A DNA stretch of 64,000 bases from Alistipes senegalensis JC50. Lineage in GTDB: Bacteria; Bacteroidota; Bacteroidia; Bacteroidales; Rikenellaceae. Below the pieces are notes generated by a model that saw only the letters and a program-made list of their open reading frames with translations, did not search any database and was not told the origin of the DNA. The position numbers were made by a program, and so were the translations under genes. Shown in pieces: positions 34,502 to 42,316 of this stretch. Every line of letters starts with the position of its first letter. Positions within the stretch are counted from its first letter, which is position 1. The DNA lies in NCBI RefSeq assembly GCF_025145645.1, contig NZ_CP102252.1, positions 2,666,001 to 2,730,000 of the forward strand. The letters run 5' to 3'.

Positions 34502-35773
34502 TTATTTGATAATATCAAAACCCGTGTAGGGAACCAGCACCTCGGGGATGCGGATGCCTTCCGGGGTCTGGAAGTTTTCGAGCAGCGCCGCCACGATGCG
34601 CGGCAGGGCCAGCGAGGAGCCGTTCAGCGTGTGTGCCAGCTGGATTTTCTTCTCCTCGTCGCGGTAGCGGAGTTTGAGGCGGTTGGCCTGGAACGACTCG
34701 AAGTTCGACACCGACGACACCTCCAGCCAGCGTTTCTGGGCCTCGGAGTAGACCTCGAAGTCGTAGGTCAGCGCCGAGGTGAACGACATGTCGCCGCCGC
34801 ACAGCCGCAGGATGCGGTAGGGGAGCCCGAGCGATTTGACGATCCCTTCGACATGGGCCACCATGCCGTCGAGCGCCTCGTAGGAGACTTCGGGCAGCGA
34901 CAGCTGCACGATCTCCACCTTGTCGAACTGGTGCAGGCGGTTCAGTCCGCGCACGTCCTTGCCGTAGGAGCCGGCCTCGCGGCGGAAGCAGGGGGTGTAG
35001 GCGGTCATCTTCACCGGGAAATCCTCCTTTTCGAGAATCACGTCGCGGTAGATGTTCGTCACGGGAACCTCGGCCGTGGGCACCAGGTAGAAATTGTCCG
35101 CCGTGGCGTGGTACATCTGGCCCTCCTTGTCGGGAAGCTGTCCCGTGCCGAAGCCCGAAGCCTCGTTGACCATCACGGGAGGCTCGACTTCGAGGTAGCC
35201 GGCCCGGGTGTTGCAGTCGAGGAAATAGTTGATCAGCGCACGCTGGAGCCGTGCACCCTTCCCCTTGTAGACGGGGAATCCGGCGCCGGTGAGCTTCACG
35301 CCCAGGTCGAAGTCGATGATGTCGTATTTGCGGGCCAGCTCCCAGTGGGGCAGCGGGTTTTCGGGCAGCGTCGTGTAGTTTTCCACGAGTTTCACCACGA
35401 GGTTGTCCTCGGCCGTCTTGCCTTCGGGGACGATGTCGGCGGGGAAGTTCGGAAGCGAAACGACGGCGGCCTGCAACTCCTGCCGAACGTCGTTCAGTTC
35501 GGCTTCGAGGCGCGAGGATTTCTCCTTGAGGTCGGCCACGAAGCGTTTGCGCTCCTCGGCCTCCTCGCGGCGGCCCTGGCCCATCAGTGCGCCGATCTCC
35601 TTGGCGGCCTTGTTCTGGGCGGCCAGCGTGTTGTCGAGCTCCAGTTGGACGGCCTTGCGGCGGTCGTCGAAGGCGATGATTTTTTCGATGACGGGCGCGG
35701 CGTCGATGCCTTTTTTCGCCAGTTTGCGGACGGCAGCCTCTTTGTCGTCGCGGATTTGCTTTATCGTAAGCAT
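34502..35773 (-). CDS. serS: Seryl-tRNA synthetase
   Basis: A 423-residue class II enzyme that charges tRNA-Ser. The N-terminal coiled coil (about 30-100, KKGIDAAPVIEKIIAFDD to KEKSSRLEAELNDVRQEL) grips the tRNA long arm. Class II motif 2 is TPCFRREAGSYGKDVRGLNRLHQF and motif 3 NGSSLALPRIVAALLENFQ (each longer than quoted elsewhere; key residues are the Arg-Arg-Glu and the final Arg). The start is ATG 35771-35773, with TAATTTTG at 35812-35819. Confidence 0.96.
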   Translation of the reverse strand: MLTIKQIRDDKEAAVRKLAKKGIDAAPVIEKIIAFDDRRKAVQLELDNTLAAQNKAAKEIGALMGQGRREEAEERKRFVADLKEKSSRLEAELNDVRQELQAAVVSLPNFPADIVPEGKTAEDNLVVKLVENYTTLPENPLPHWELARKYDIIDFDLGVKLTGAGFPVYKGKGARLQRALINYFLDCNTRAGYLEVEPPVMVNEASGFGTGQLPDKEGQMYHATADNFYLVPTAEVPVTNIYRDVILEKEDFPVKMTAYTPCFRREAGSYGKDVRGLNRLHQFDKVEIVQLSLPEVSYEALDGMVAHVEGIVKSLGLPYRILRLCGGDMSFTSALTYDFEVYSEAQKRWLEVSSVSNFESFQANRLKLRYRDEEKKIQLAHTLNGSSLALPRIVAALLENFQTPEGIRIPEVLVPYTGFDIIK

Positions 35774-35811
35774 AGTATCGGGTGATTTTTATGTTTTCGC
35801 GTTTCGAAGGG

Positions 35812-35819
35812 CAAAATTA
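35812..35819 (-). promoter_or_regulatory. -7 box of serS
   Basis: TAATTTTG on the reverse strand; leader about 32 bases. It stands back-to-back with the U32-gene promoter. Confidence 0.6.
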
Positions 35820-35842
35820 CAAAACAATTCCTGAAATTGTCT

Positions 35843-35850
35843 TATTTTTG
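35843..35850 (+). promoter_or_regulatory. -7 box of the U32 protein gene
   Basis: TATTTTTG; the start near 35857 rules out the in-frame GTG at 35850 and supports the GTG at 35868. Confidence 0.6.
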
Positions 35851-35867
35851 TGCAAAATTCCGCATTC

Positions 35868-37685
35868 GTGAAAACCGTCGAACTCCTGGCTCCCGCCAAA
35901 GATTACGCCTCGGCCGTGGCCGCCGTGGATTACGGCGCCGACGCCGTCTATATCGGCGGTGCGAAGTTCGGGGCCCGGCAGGCCGCGGGCAACTCCGCGG
36001 AGGAGATCGCCCGCGTCGTGGAGTACGCCCGCCGCTATGGCGTAAGGGTCCATGCCGCGCTCAACACGCTGGTGTGGGACGACGAGCTGGAGGAGGCCGA
36101 ACGGCAGGCCCGGGAGCTGATCGCCGCGGGCGTCGATGCGCTGATCGTGCAGGACATGGCCCTGCGGCGGATGTCGCTGCCCGTCGAACTGCACGCCTCG
36201 ACGCAGGTGTGCAACTCGACGCCCGAGGGGGCCCGTTTTCTGGGCGAGGCGGGCTTCGCGCGGGTGATCCTCGAACGGAACCTGTCGCTGGACGAGATCC
36301 GGGCGATCTGCTCGGCCACGGCGGCCGAGGTCGAATGCTTCGTCCACGGGGCGATCTGCGTGGGTTTCAGCGGCCGTTGTTTCCTTTCGCGGTCGATGTC
36401 GGGGCGCAGCGGCAATCGGGGCGCATGCAGCCAGCCCTGCCGCCTGGCCTGGGACCTCACCGACGGCCGGGGACGCACCTACATCGCCGGCAAACACCTG
36501 CTGTCGGTGCGCGACATGAACCTATCGCACCGCATCGGCGACCTGCTGGATGCGGGCGTCACCTCCTTCAAGATCGAAGGGCGTCTGAAAGACACCAATT
36601 ATATCAAGAACGTCGTGGCCTATTACCGCCGGGCGGTGGACGAGGCGCTGGCCGTGCGGCCGGGGTTCGTGCGGTCGTCCGCGGGCGAGAGCGTCCCGGA
36701 CTTCACGCCCGATCCCTCGAAGAGCTTCACGCGCGGGGAATCCGAATACTTTTTTGCCGGAAAACGTCCCGGGGTGGCGTCGTTCGACACCCCGAAGGCC
36801 GTCGGCGAGTATGTGGGGCGCGTGGCGAAGGTTTTCGGGAATGGGTTTACGCTTCTCGGGGAGGCTGAACTGGCTCCGGGCGACGGCATCTGCTTCATCA
36901 CGCCGCACGGCGTGACCGGAACCAATGTCAATGCCGCGGAGGGGCGCCGCATCGTGCCCAACCGCATGGAGGGGATCGTCGCCGGGGCGGAGGTCTACCG
37001 CAATTCCGACCGGCTGTTCAACCTCCGGCTGGAGCGCAGCCGCACGCGGCGGGTGATTCCTGCCACGGCCGTCGCGGAGGTCTCGGCGGAGGGCTTTGCG
37101 ATAACGTATACCGACTGCGAGGGCGTCACGGCTTCGGCCGCGCGCACCGTGCCGCTCGACCGGGCGAAGAATCCCGGCGCCAACGCTTCGGCGCTGCGGG
37201 TACAGGCGATGAAGTCGGGCGACACGATTTTTGCAGTACGGGATGCGGAGGTGCGGGGCGCGGAGTGGTTCGTGCCGGCGTCGCTGGCCGCCGAGGTGCG
37301 CCGCGAAGCGCTCTCCGCATTGGACGAGGCGCGCCGGAACAGGCCGTTGGAACACCGCATTCTGCCCGAAAATCCGGCGGCGCGGTATCCTTCGGAGCGG
37401 CTGACGGCCGAGGAGAACGTCACCAACCGGCTGGCCGAGGCGTTTTACCGCGACCACGGGGTAGTGCGCATCGAGCGGGGGCTGGACCTCGCGCCGACGA
37501 CCGCCGGGCATCGGGTGATGCGTTCGGCCTACTGCATCCGCCGCGAGATCGGCGAGTGTCTCCGCGAGCGTCCGCGGCTGCGCGGCGACCTCTATCTGGA
37601 GCACGGCGCGCACCGTTACCGGCTGGAATTCGACTGCGCGGCCTGCGAAATGTCACTAATTGATTGCACGAAAAATCTGAAATAA
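35868..37685 (+). CDS. U32 family protein, RlhA-like
   Basis: A 605-residue U32 protein. Once called peptidases, characterised members (RlhA, TrhP) make hydroxylated pyrimidines in 23S rRNA or tRNA. The N-terminal TIM-barrel-like part has VELLAPAKDYASAVAAV and GADAVYIGGAKFG; the U32 signature is EVECFVHGAICVGFSGRCFLS with nearby CSQPC, whose Cys may bind an iron-sulfur cluster. The long C-terminal domain (about 290-605, ending in a CAACEM motif) and length favour RlhA over the shorter TrhP. The start GTG 35868 (MKTVELLAP) is chosen from the promoter. A methyltransferase gene overlaps the stop by one base. Confidence 0.88.
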   Translation: MKTVELLAPAKDYASAVAAVDYGADAVYIGGAKFGARQAAGNSAEEIARVVEYARRYGVRVHAALNTLVWDDELEEAERQARELIAAGVDALIVQDMALRRMSLPVELHASTQVCNSTPEGARFLGEAGFARVILERNLSLDEIRAICSATAAEVECFVHGAICVGFSGRCFLSRSMSGRSGNRGACSQPCRLAWDLTDGRGRTYIAGKHLLSVRDMNLSHRIGDLLDAGVTSFKIEGRLKDTNYIKNVVAYYRRAVDEALAVRPGFVRSSAGESVPDFTPDPSKSFTRGESEYFFAGKRPGVASFDTPKAVGEYVGRVAKVFGNGFTLLGEAELAPGDGICFITPHGVTGTNVNAAEGRRIVPNRMEGIVAGAEVYRNSDRLFNLRLERSRTRRVIPATAVAEVSAEGFAITYTDCEGVTASAARTVPLDRAKNPGANASALRVQAMKSGDTIFAVRDAEVRGAEWFVPASLAAEVRREALSALDEARRNRPLEHRILPENPAARYPSERLTAEENVTNRLAEAFYRDHGVVRIERGLDLAPTTAGHRVMRSAYCIRREIGECLRERPRLRGDLYLEHGAHRYRLEFDCAACEMSLIDCTKNLK

Positions 37686-38569
37686 TGCAGGAGCAGCTGA
37701 CACCCGATTTCGGGGATTACGAACTGATCGACACGGGCGATTTCGAGAAACTGGAGCGTTTCGGGCGTTATGTGACGCGCCGTCCCGAGCCGCAGGCCAT
37801 CTGGCGGCGGACGCTTTCCGAAGAGGAGTGGCGCCGCATGGCCGACGCCGCGTTCCTGCGCGACGCCCGCAGCGACGAGCGGGGCGAATGGCGTCTTGCG
37901 CCCAAGACTCCCGACCGCTGGACGGTGGAATATTCCTACCGGGGGATGCGGCTGCGCATGCGGCTGGGGCTCACATCGTTCAAGCACGTGGGGATCTTCC
38001 CCGAGCAGGCCGCCAACTGGAACTTCATCTACGACGAGTGCCGGAAGCTGGCCGGGGATTCGGGCGGCGCGAAGGTGCTGAACCTCTTCGCCTACACGGG
38101 CGGCGCGACGCTGGCGGCCCGGGCCGCCGGAGCCGAGGTGACGCACGTCGATTCGGTGAAGCAGGTGGTGACGTGGGCGCGCGAGAATATGGAGCAGAGC
38201 GGTCTGGAGGGCGTGCGGTGGATCGTCGAGGATGCGTTGAAATTCGTGCGGCGCGAAGTTCGCCGCGGCAGCCGCTATCGGGGCATCATCCTTGATCCTC
38301 CGGCCTACGGGCGCGGGGCCAACGGCGAAAAGTGGGTGTTGGAGGACGACATCTGCGAGATGCTGGATTGCTGTGCGCGGCTGCTGGAGCCGGAAAACGC
38401 CTTCCTCGTGCTGAACCTCTATTCGATGGGGCTTTCCCCGACGCTGGCCCGCACCGCCGTCAGGCAGGCGTTCGGGGCTCCGCGCACGGAACAGTGGGGC
38501 GAACTGTGCTTCTCCGACCGCGCCGGCAAGGAACTGCCGCTGGGGACCTATTACCGGTTCACGCGGTAG
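37685..38569 (+). CDS. Class I SAM methyltransferase, RlmI-like
   Basis: A 294-residue methyltransferase of the RlmI/RlmK group. It has the SAM motif LNLFAYTGGATLAARAAGA near residue 133, the acidic HVDSVK at the end of the next strand, and the catalytic-loop motif ILDPPAYGRG near residue 203. The N-terminal PUA domain of RlmI is absent. Its ATG overlaps the upstream TAA as TAATG, so translation is coupled to the U32 gene. Both are probably RNA modifiers; the target base is unknown. Confidence 0.85.
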   Translation: MQEQLTPDFGDYELIDTGDFEKLERFGRYVTRRPEPQAIWRRTLSEEEWRRMADAAFLRDARSDERGEWRLAPKTPDRWTVEYSYRGMRLRMRLGLTSFKHVGIFPEQAANWNFIYDECRKLAGDSGGAKVLNLFAYTGGATLAARAAGAEVTHVDSVKQVVTWARENMEQSGLEGVRWIVEDALKFVRREVRRGSRYRGIILDPPAYGRGANGEKWVLEDDICEMLDCCARLLEPENAFLVLNLYSMGLSPTLARTAVRQAFGAPRTEQWGELCFSDRAGKELPLGTYYRFTR

Positions 38570-38601
38570 GGGCCTTTTGACATTGGATTAAAACGCAAGA
38601 T

Positions 38602-38889
38602 ATGAGTGTTCTGACCTTGATATTCGGACTTCTGAGCGGCTGTTTCCTCTCCGTGCTGGTGGGGATCATCGGCAGCCGCCGGCGCATCGGCTTCGGCTGG
38701 GCGTTTCTTCTGAGCGTGATCTTCACGCCGCTGGTGGGGCTCGTCATCGCCCTGCTGACCGACCCGCTGCCGGGCGGCGACCAGCGGTGGGGGTGCATCG
38801 GAACCTTCGTCGCCGTGCTGGGCATGCTGTTCCTCGCGGCTTTCCTGTTCCTGCTGCTGACGGGCGGGACCATGCTGTTGGCGCTGTGA
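38602..38889 (+). CDS. Small two- to three-helix membrane protein
   Basis: A 95-residue hydrophobic protein with segments at about residues 2-22 (TLIFGLLSGCFLSVLVGIIG), 30-52 and 66-92, joined by a charged RRRIGFG turn. No domain is recognised. The AraC-type regulator starts within the stop codon (GTGA overlap), which ties the two together in one transcript. Confidence 0.65.
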   Translation: MSVLTLIFGLLSGCFLSVLVGIIGSRRRIGFGWAFLLSVIFTPLVGLVIALLTDPLPGGDQRWGCIGTFVAVLGMLFLAAFLFLLLTGGTMLLAL

Positions 38890-39740
38890 ATCCGGAATCC
38901 GCCTCCATCCCCCTGCACAAGGCGGCCCAGCGTTCCGATTTCGGGATATTCGTCAAGGAGATCGCTTCCCGGTCGGCGGGAGAGCCTGTCGGATATGCCC
39001 ACCGCGACGATTTCTATGTGTTCGGGCTGGTGACCGGCGGAAGCTGCCGTGTCGGCATCGACTTCAGGGAGTATAGCCTTTCGGAGGGCGATGTCGTGGC
39101 TGTCCGGCCGGGACAGGTCCACCGCGTCGCGGATGCCGGCGACGCCGAGGCGCTGCTCCTCTTTGCGGACGCTGCGCTCGTCGATCCCCCGAATAAGCAG
39201 GTGCTCGCCGAATATGCGCTGTGTCCGGCGCCCTGCCGTACCGCCGGGGCGCAGCGGGACGAACTGGAACGGTTGTTTGCGATGATCCTCCGCAGGATGG
39301 ACAGCCTGGAGAACGACGATTCGAAACGCATCGTGCGGTATCTGTCGGATGCGCTGATGGGGATGGTGACGGAGATTCTGCGGAGCGCGGTCGGCCGATT
39401 GCCCGGAAACCGGCGGCATGTGGAAATCGTGCTGGCATTCAGGGAACTGCTGGCGAGAGACGGCCGGATCGTCCGGAATCCGGCCCACTATGCGGCGGCT
39501 CTGCATATCTCCCCGGTCTATCTGAACGAGGTGGTGAAAAACGTGACCGGGGAGAGTGTCGGCAGGTACATCCGGAACGAAATCGTGCTGCGCGCGAAGC
39601 GCATGCTGGTCTATACGACGCGCAACATCGGGGAGATAGCCTGCGAACTGGGCTTCGACGACTATGCCTATTTCACCCGCCTGTTCACGAAGCAGACCGG
39701 AATGAATCCCACCGCCTATCGGAAAAAATACCTCGAATAG
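38886..39740 (+). CDS. AraC-family transcriptional regulator
   Basis: A 284-residue regulator. An N-terminal cupin-like sensor (about 25-110, with FGLVTGGSCRVGIDFREYSL and VVAVRPGQVHRV) precedes a C-terminal double HTH (about 185-284: NPAHYAAALHISPVYLNEVVK and IGEIACELGFDDYAYFTRLF). This layout is typical of activators that respond to small molecules. The start is GTG 38886, overlapping the preceding stop by 4 bases. The DUF4405 gene 70 bases downstream is a plausible target. Confidence 0.9.
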   Translation: MNPESASIPLHKAAQRSDFGIFVKEIASRSAGEPVGYAHRDDFYVFGLVTGGSCRVGIDFREYSLSEGDVVAVRPGQVHRVADAGDAEALLLFADAALVDPPNKQVLAEYALCPAPCRTAGAQRDELERLFAMILRRMDSLENDDSKRIVRYLSDALMGMVTEILRSAVGRLPGNRRHVEIVLAFRELLARDGRIVRNPAHYAAALHISPVYLNEVVKNVTGESVGRYIRNEIVLRAKRMLVYTTRNIGEIACELGFDDYAYFTRLFTKQTGMNPTAYRKKYLE

Positions 39741-39810
39741 TCCAAATCCCGCCTCGTGGCGTCCATTGTCCGTTTGCCCGGCAAGCCGTTATTTTGCAAT
39801 CAAAAAAACG

Positions 39811-40266
39811 ATGAACGAAAAACGGTTTGTATTCCTTGTGGATGCAGTATTGGCGCCTCTTTTTGCGCTGACGGTATATACGGGTTTGGAACTGCATGTC
39901 GCCGGGCACGGCGCGGACCATGAGGCATGGCACGACTGGGCGGTGTTCCACACGCTCGTCGGTCTGCTGTTTACGGTGTTCGGAGCCATACACGTCAGGG
40001 ACCATTGGGGGTGGTATAGAGGGCTGTGGGCGAAAGGCCCGAAGGGCAGGAGCCGGATCGTATCGGCGCTGTCGGCCGTATGCGTTCCGCTGCTTGTTAC
40101 GGCGGTGCTGCTATTGTGCTGCGTAGATGGGGCCAACACGCCGGTCGGGCTGTGCCATTACGCCGCGGGACTTGCCGCGGGAATCCTGGGGATACTGCAT
40201 GTGCTGACGCGGGCCCGGCGTTTGTACGGCGGGCTGACGGCGCACGTCAGAACACGTAATAGATGA
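39811..40266 (+). CDS. DUF4405 membrane protein
   Basis: A 151-residue membrane protein with about four helices. His residues fall in and near the helices (WHDWAVFHTLVG, FGAIHVRDHWGWY, GLCHYAAGL, LGILHVL). This is the DUF4405/cytochrome b561-like pattern, so it may bind heme and pass electrons in the inner membrane; direct evidence is lacking. The start is ATG 39811. It follows an AraC regulator and its 3' end overlaps the convergent chromate transporter gene by 20 bases. Confidence 0.75.
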   Translation: MNEKRFVFLVDAVLAPLFALTVYTGLELHVAGHGADHEAWHDWAVFHTLVGLLFTVFGAIHVRDHWGWYRGLWAKGPKGRSRIVSALSAVCVPLLVTAVLLLCCVDGANTPVGLCHYAAGLAAGILGILHVLTRARRLYGGLTAHVRTRNR

Positions 40267-40819
40267 GTATTCCGGCCGCGGCCGAAAGGACGATCAGCAG
40301 GATGGGGTTGACCTTGCGCCACGACCCTGCGAAGACTCCGCCGAACAGCACCCAGCTCCAGGCGTCGATGAAGTTCTGATCGCCGGGGGCATCGCTGTGG
40401 GGGAAGATCAGCAGCAGGGCCGCCGCGGCGATCATGCCGATCACCGCCGGACGCATGCCCCGCATGGCCCCCTCGACCAGCCGGTTGTGCTGGAGCCGCA
40501 TGAAGAAGCGCGCCACGAGGATCATCAGCGTGAGCGACGGCAGGCAGACGGCGAAGGTGGCGATCACCGACCCGAGGATGCCGCACCAGAGGTGTCCGGT
40601 CTGGACCCCGACGCTGTAACCCACGTAGGTCGCCGAATTGATGGCGATGGGGCCGGGGGTGATCTGCGACACGGCGACGATGTCGGCGAACTGGGCGTTG
40701 GTCATCCATTGGTGCTGCACGACCACCTCGTTCTGGATCAGCGACAGCATGGCGTAGCCGCCGCCGAATCCGAAGAATCCGATTTTGAGATACGACAGGA
40801 AGAGTTGCCAGAGTATCAT
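40247..40819 (-). CDS. Chromate transporter, short-chain subunit 2
   Basis: A 190-residue CHR-domain membrane protein. The signature FLKIGFFGFGGGYAMLSLIQNE type is at residues 10-30 (core GFFGFGGGYAML) with SQITPGPIAINSATYVGY near 50. Short CHR proteins work in pairs; each contributes six helices to an antiporter that exports chromate or a related anion. Its start overlaps the stop of the upstream paralogue by 4 bases. Function outside chromate stress is possible in anaerobes. Confidence 0.9.
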   Translation of the reverse strand: MILWQLFLSYLKIGFFGFGGGYAMLSLIQNEVVVQHQWMTNAQFADIVAVSQITPGPIAINSATYVGYSVGVQTGHLWCGILGSVIATFAVCLPSLTLMILVARFFMRLQHNRLVEGAMRGMRPAVIGMIAAAALLLIFPHSDAPGDQNFIDAWSWVLFGGVFAGSWRKVNPILLIVLSAAAGILIYYVF

Positions 40820-41361
40820 TGCTTTCCTTTCTTTTTAACGGTTGCGAGTTCCCACGCGATGCCCGACAGGGCTGCGGCGGCGAGCACCCAGATCGGCGAC
40901 CAGCCCAGCCCCCAGACTGCGAGGGCCGCGAGGGCGATCACCCCCAGCATGGTCCAGTGCATGCCCCGGGCCAGCGAGATGACCGGGCCGATGATGAGCG
41001 CCACGACGGCCGGGCGCATGCCCTTGAAGGCGGCGTCGATGACCGGGTTCTGGCGGATGTCGGAGAAGAAGAGCGCGATGGCCAGGATGATGGCGAACGA
41101 CGGCAGCACGCACCCCAGCAGGGCCGCCACGGCGCCGCCGAAGCCGCGGACCTTGTAGCCCACGAAGACCGAGGTGTTGACGGCGATCGGTCCCGGAACC
41201 GACTGCGCGAGGGTCAGCAGGTCGAGGAACTCCTTCTGCTCGATCCATTTGCGTTTGGCGATGAGCTCCCGCTCGATCAGCGGCAGCATGGCGTAGCCGC
41301 CGCCGAAGGTGAAGAGTCCGATCTTGAAGAACGACAGGAAGATGGTGTGGAGGCGTTGCAA
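40816..41361 (-). CDS. Chromate transporter, short-chain subunit 1
   Basis: A 181-residue CHR-domain protein, the partner of the gene just downstream. It shows FKIGLFTFGGGYAMLPLIE near the N-terminus and AQSVPGPIAVNTSVFVGYK near 52. The two genes share translation by overlap (ATGA-type). A TACTTTTG box at 41417-41424 is the likely promoter, about 50 bases upstream. Confidence 0.9.
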   Translation of the reverse strand: MQRLHTIFLSFFKIGLFTFGGGYAMLPLIERELIAKRKWIEQKEFLDLLTLAQSVPGPIAVNTSVFVGYKVRGFGGAVAALLGCVLPSFAIILAIALFFSDIRQNPVIDAAFKGMRPAVVALIIGPVISLARGMHWTMLGVIALAALAVWGLGWSPIWVLAAAALSGIAWELATVKKKGKQ

Positions 41362-41404
41362 GTTATTCAGGTTTTATATTTTTAACATTCGCAGTCTGAT
41401 TATG

Positions 41405-41424
41405 TACTTTTGGCGGCAAAAGTA
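41405..41424. promoter_or_regulatory. Two facing -7 boxes
   Basis: TACTTTTG (41405-41412, + strand) and its mirror CAAAAGTA (41417-41424, - strand) are separated by GCGG. The leftward box should drive the chromate transporter pair. Confidence 0.55.
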
Positions 41425-41432
41425 TCAAAACC

Positions 41433-41456
41433 CCCGCTTAAAAAGCGGGTTTTAGG
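41433..41456 (+). repeat. Hairpin repeat
   Basis: CCCGCTTAAAAAGCGGG followed by TTTTAGG, a copy of the 24-base hairpin family. It lies between the chromate promoter and rsmE. Confidence 0.8.
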
Positions 41457-41505
41457 TGCTGCGGCAGGATTTTGCACGTCAAATCCCGTTTCCCGCTTCC
41501 GCCGC

Positions 41506-42237
41506 TCATAAGTCCCGACTCTTAGGCGGGTTTACGACCGAGGCCATGACCGTTGCCGCGAGGGCCGCCGTTTCGGTGCGCAGACGCTGGGTGCCGAGGG
41601 TGATCTCCTCGAACCCGCGGGCGAGGGCGAAGTCGATTTCCTCGGGCGAGAAATCCCCCTCGGGGCCGATGAAGACCGCGGCCTTCTCGCCCGGGCGGAG
41701 CGCGTCGGGGAGGTAGACCTTGCCTTCGGGCGACCGGGCCGGGGCGCAATGGGCGATGAAACGCCGTCCCTCGAAGGGCTGCAGCACCGCTTCGCGGAAG
41801 GGCGTGAGGGGCAGCAGCGCCGGGCGGTAGGCTTTCAGCGACTGTTTCAGGGCTGCGGTGATGACCTTCTCGCTCCGTGCGGGCTTGAAGACGTGCCGTT
41901 CGCTGTGGGCCGTGTCGAGGGGCAGGAACTCCGTGACGCCGACCTCGGTGGCCTTCTCCAACAGCCACTCGAAACGGTCGGGGCTTTTCGTCGGCGCGAC
42001 GGCCAGAGTCAGCGCATAGGGCATTTTTTCGAACTCCTCTTCCACGCTGACGATCCGCACCGTACAGCGTTTGGGATCGTCGTCGGTGATCTCGCAGCAA
42101 AATAAATTGCCCCGTCCGTCGGTTATATGGATACGTCCGCCGCGCCGCAGACGCAGTACGCGGACGCAGTGTTTCGACTCCTCCTCGCCCAAGGCGTACA
42201 GGGGCGGCATGATGTCCGGTGCGTAAAATAGTTGCAT
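41506..42237 (-). CDS. rsmE: 16S rRNA (uracil-1498-N3)-methyltransferase
   Basis: RsmE methylates U1498 of 16S rRNA. The 243-residue SPOUT-class enzyme has an N-terminal PUA-like part (residues 1-70, SKHCVRVLRLRRGGRI), the trefoil-knot region and the SAM motifs FIGPEGDFSPEE near 190 and LGTQRLRTETAA near 216. The last residues NPPKSRDL and the stop come from a hairpin repeat copy (41507-41530), replacing whatever the original end was. TAACTTTG at 42291-42298 is its promoter, facing that of the next gene. Confidence 0.94.
   Translation of the reverse strand: MQLFYAPDIMPPLYALGEEESKHCVRVLRLRRGGRIHITDGRGNLFCCEITDDDPKRCTVRIVSVEEEFEKMPYALTLAVAPTKSPDRFEWLLEKATEVGVTEFLPLDTAHSERHVFKPARSEKVITAALKQSLKAYRPALLPLTPFREAVLQPFEGRRFIAHCAPARSPEGKVYLPDALRPGEKAAVFIGPEGDFSPEEIDFALARGFEEITLGTQRLRTETAALAATVMASVVNPPKSRDL
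41507..41530 (-). repeat. Hairpin repeat that ends rsmE
   Basis: CCCGCCTAAGAGTCGGGACT plus TATG (reverse strand), a diverged copy of the 24-base hairpin family. It encodes the C-terminal residues of RsmE. Confidence 0.7.
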
Positions 42238-42268
42238 GATCGGAGGCGTTATTTATGGAATTTTATTG

Positions 42269-42298
42269 TAACTTTGTAAATAATATGCGGCAAAGTTA
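42269..42298. promoter_or_regulatory. Facing -7 boxes for rsmE and the M3 peptidase
   Basis: TAACTTTG on the + strand (42269-42276) and TAACTTTG on the - strand (42291-42298) point at each other with 14 bases between. Predicted starts for both directions fall near 42283. Confidence 0.6.
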
Positions 42299-42316
42299 CT
42301 AAAATAACACGACAGC

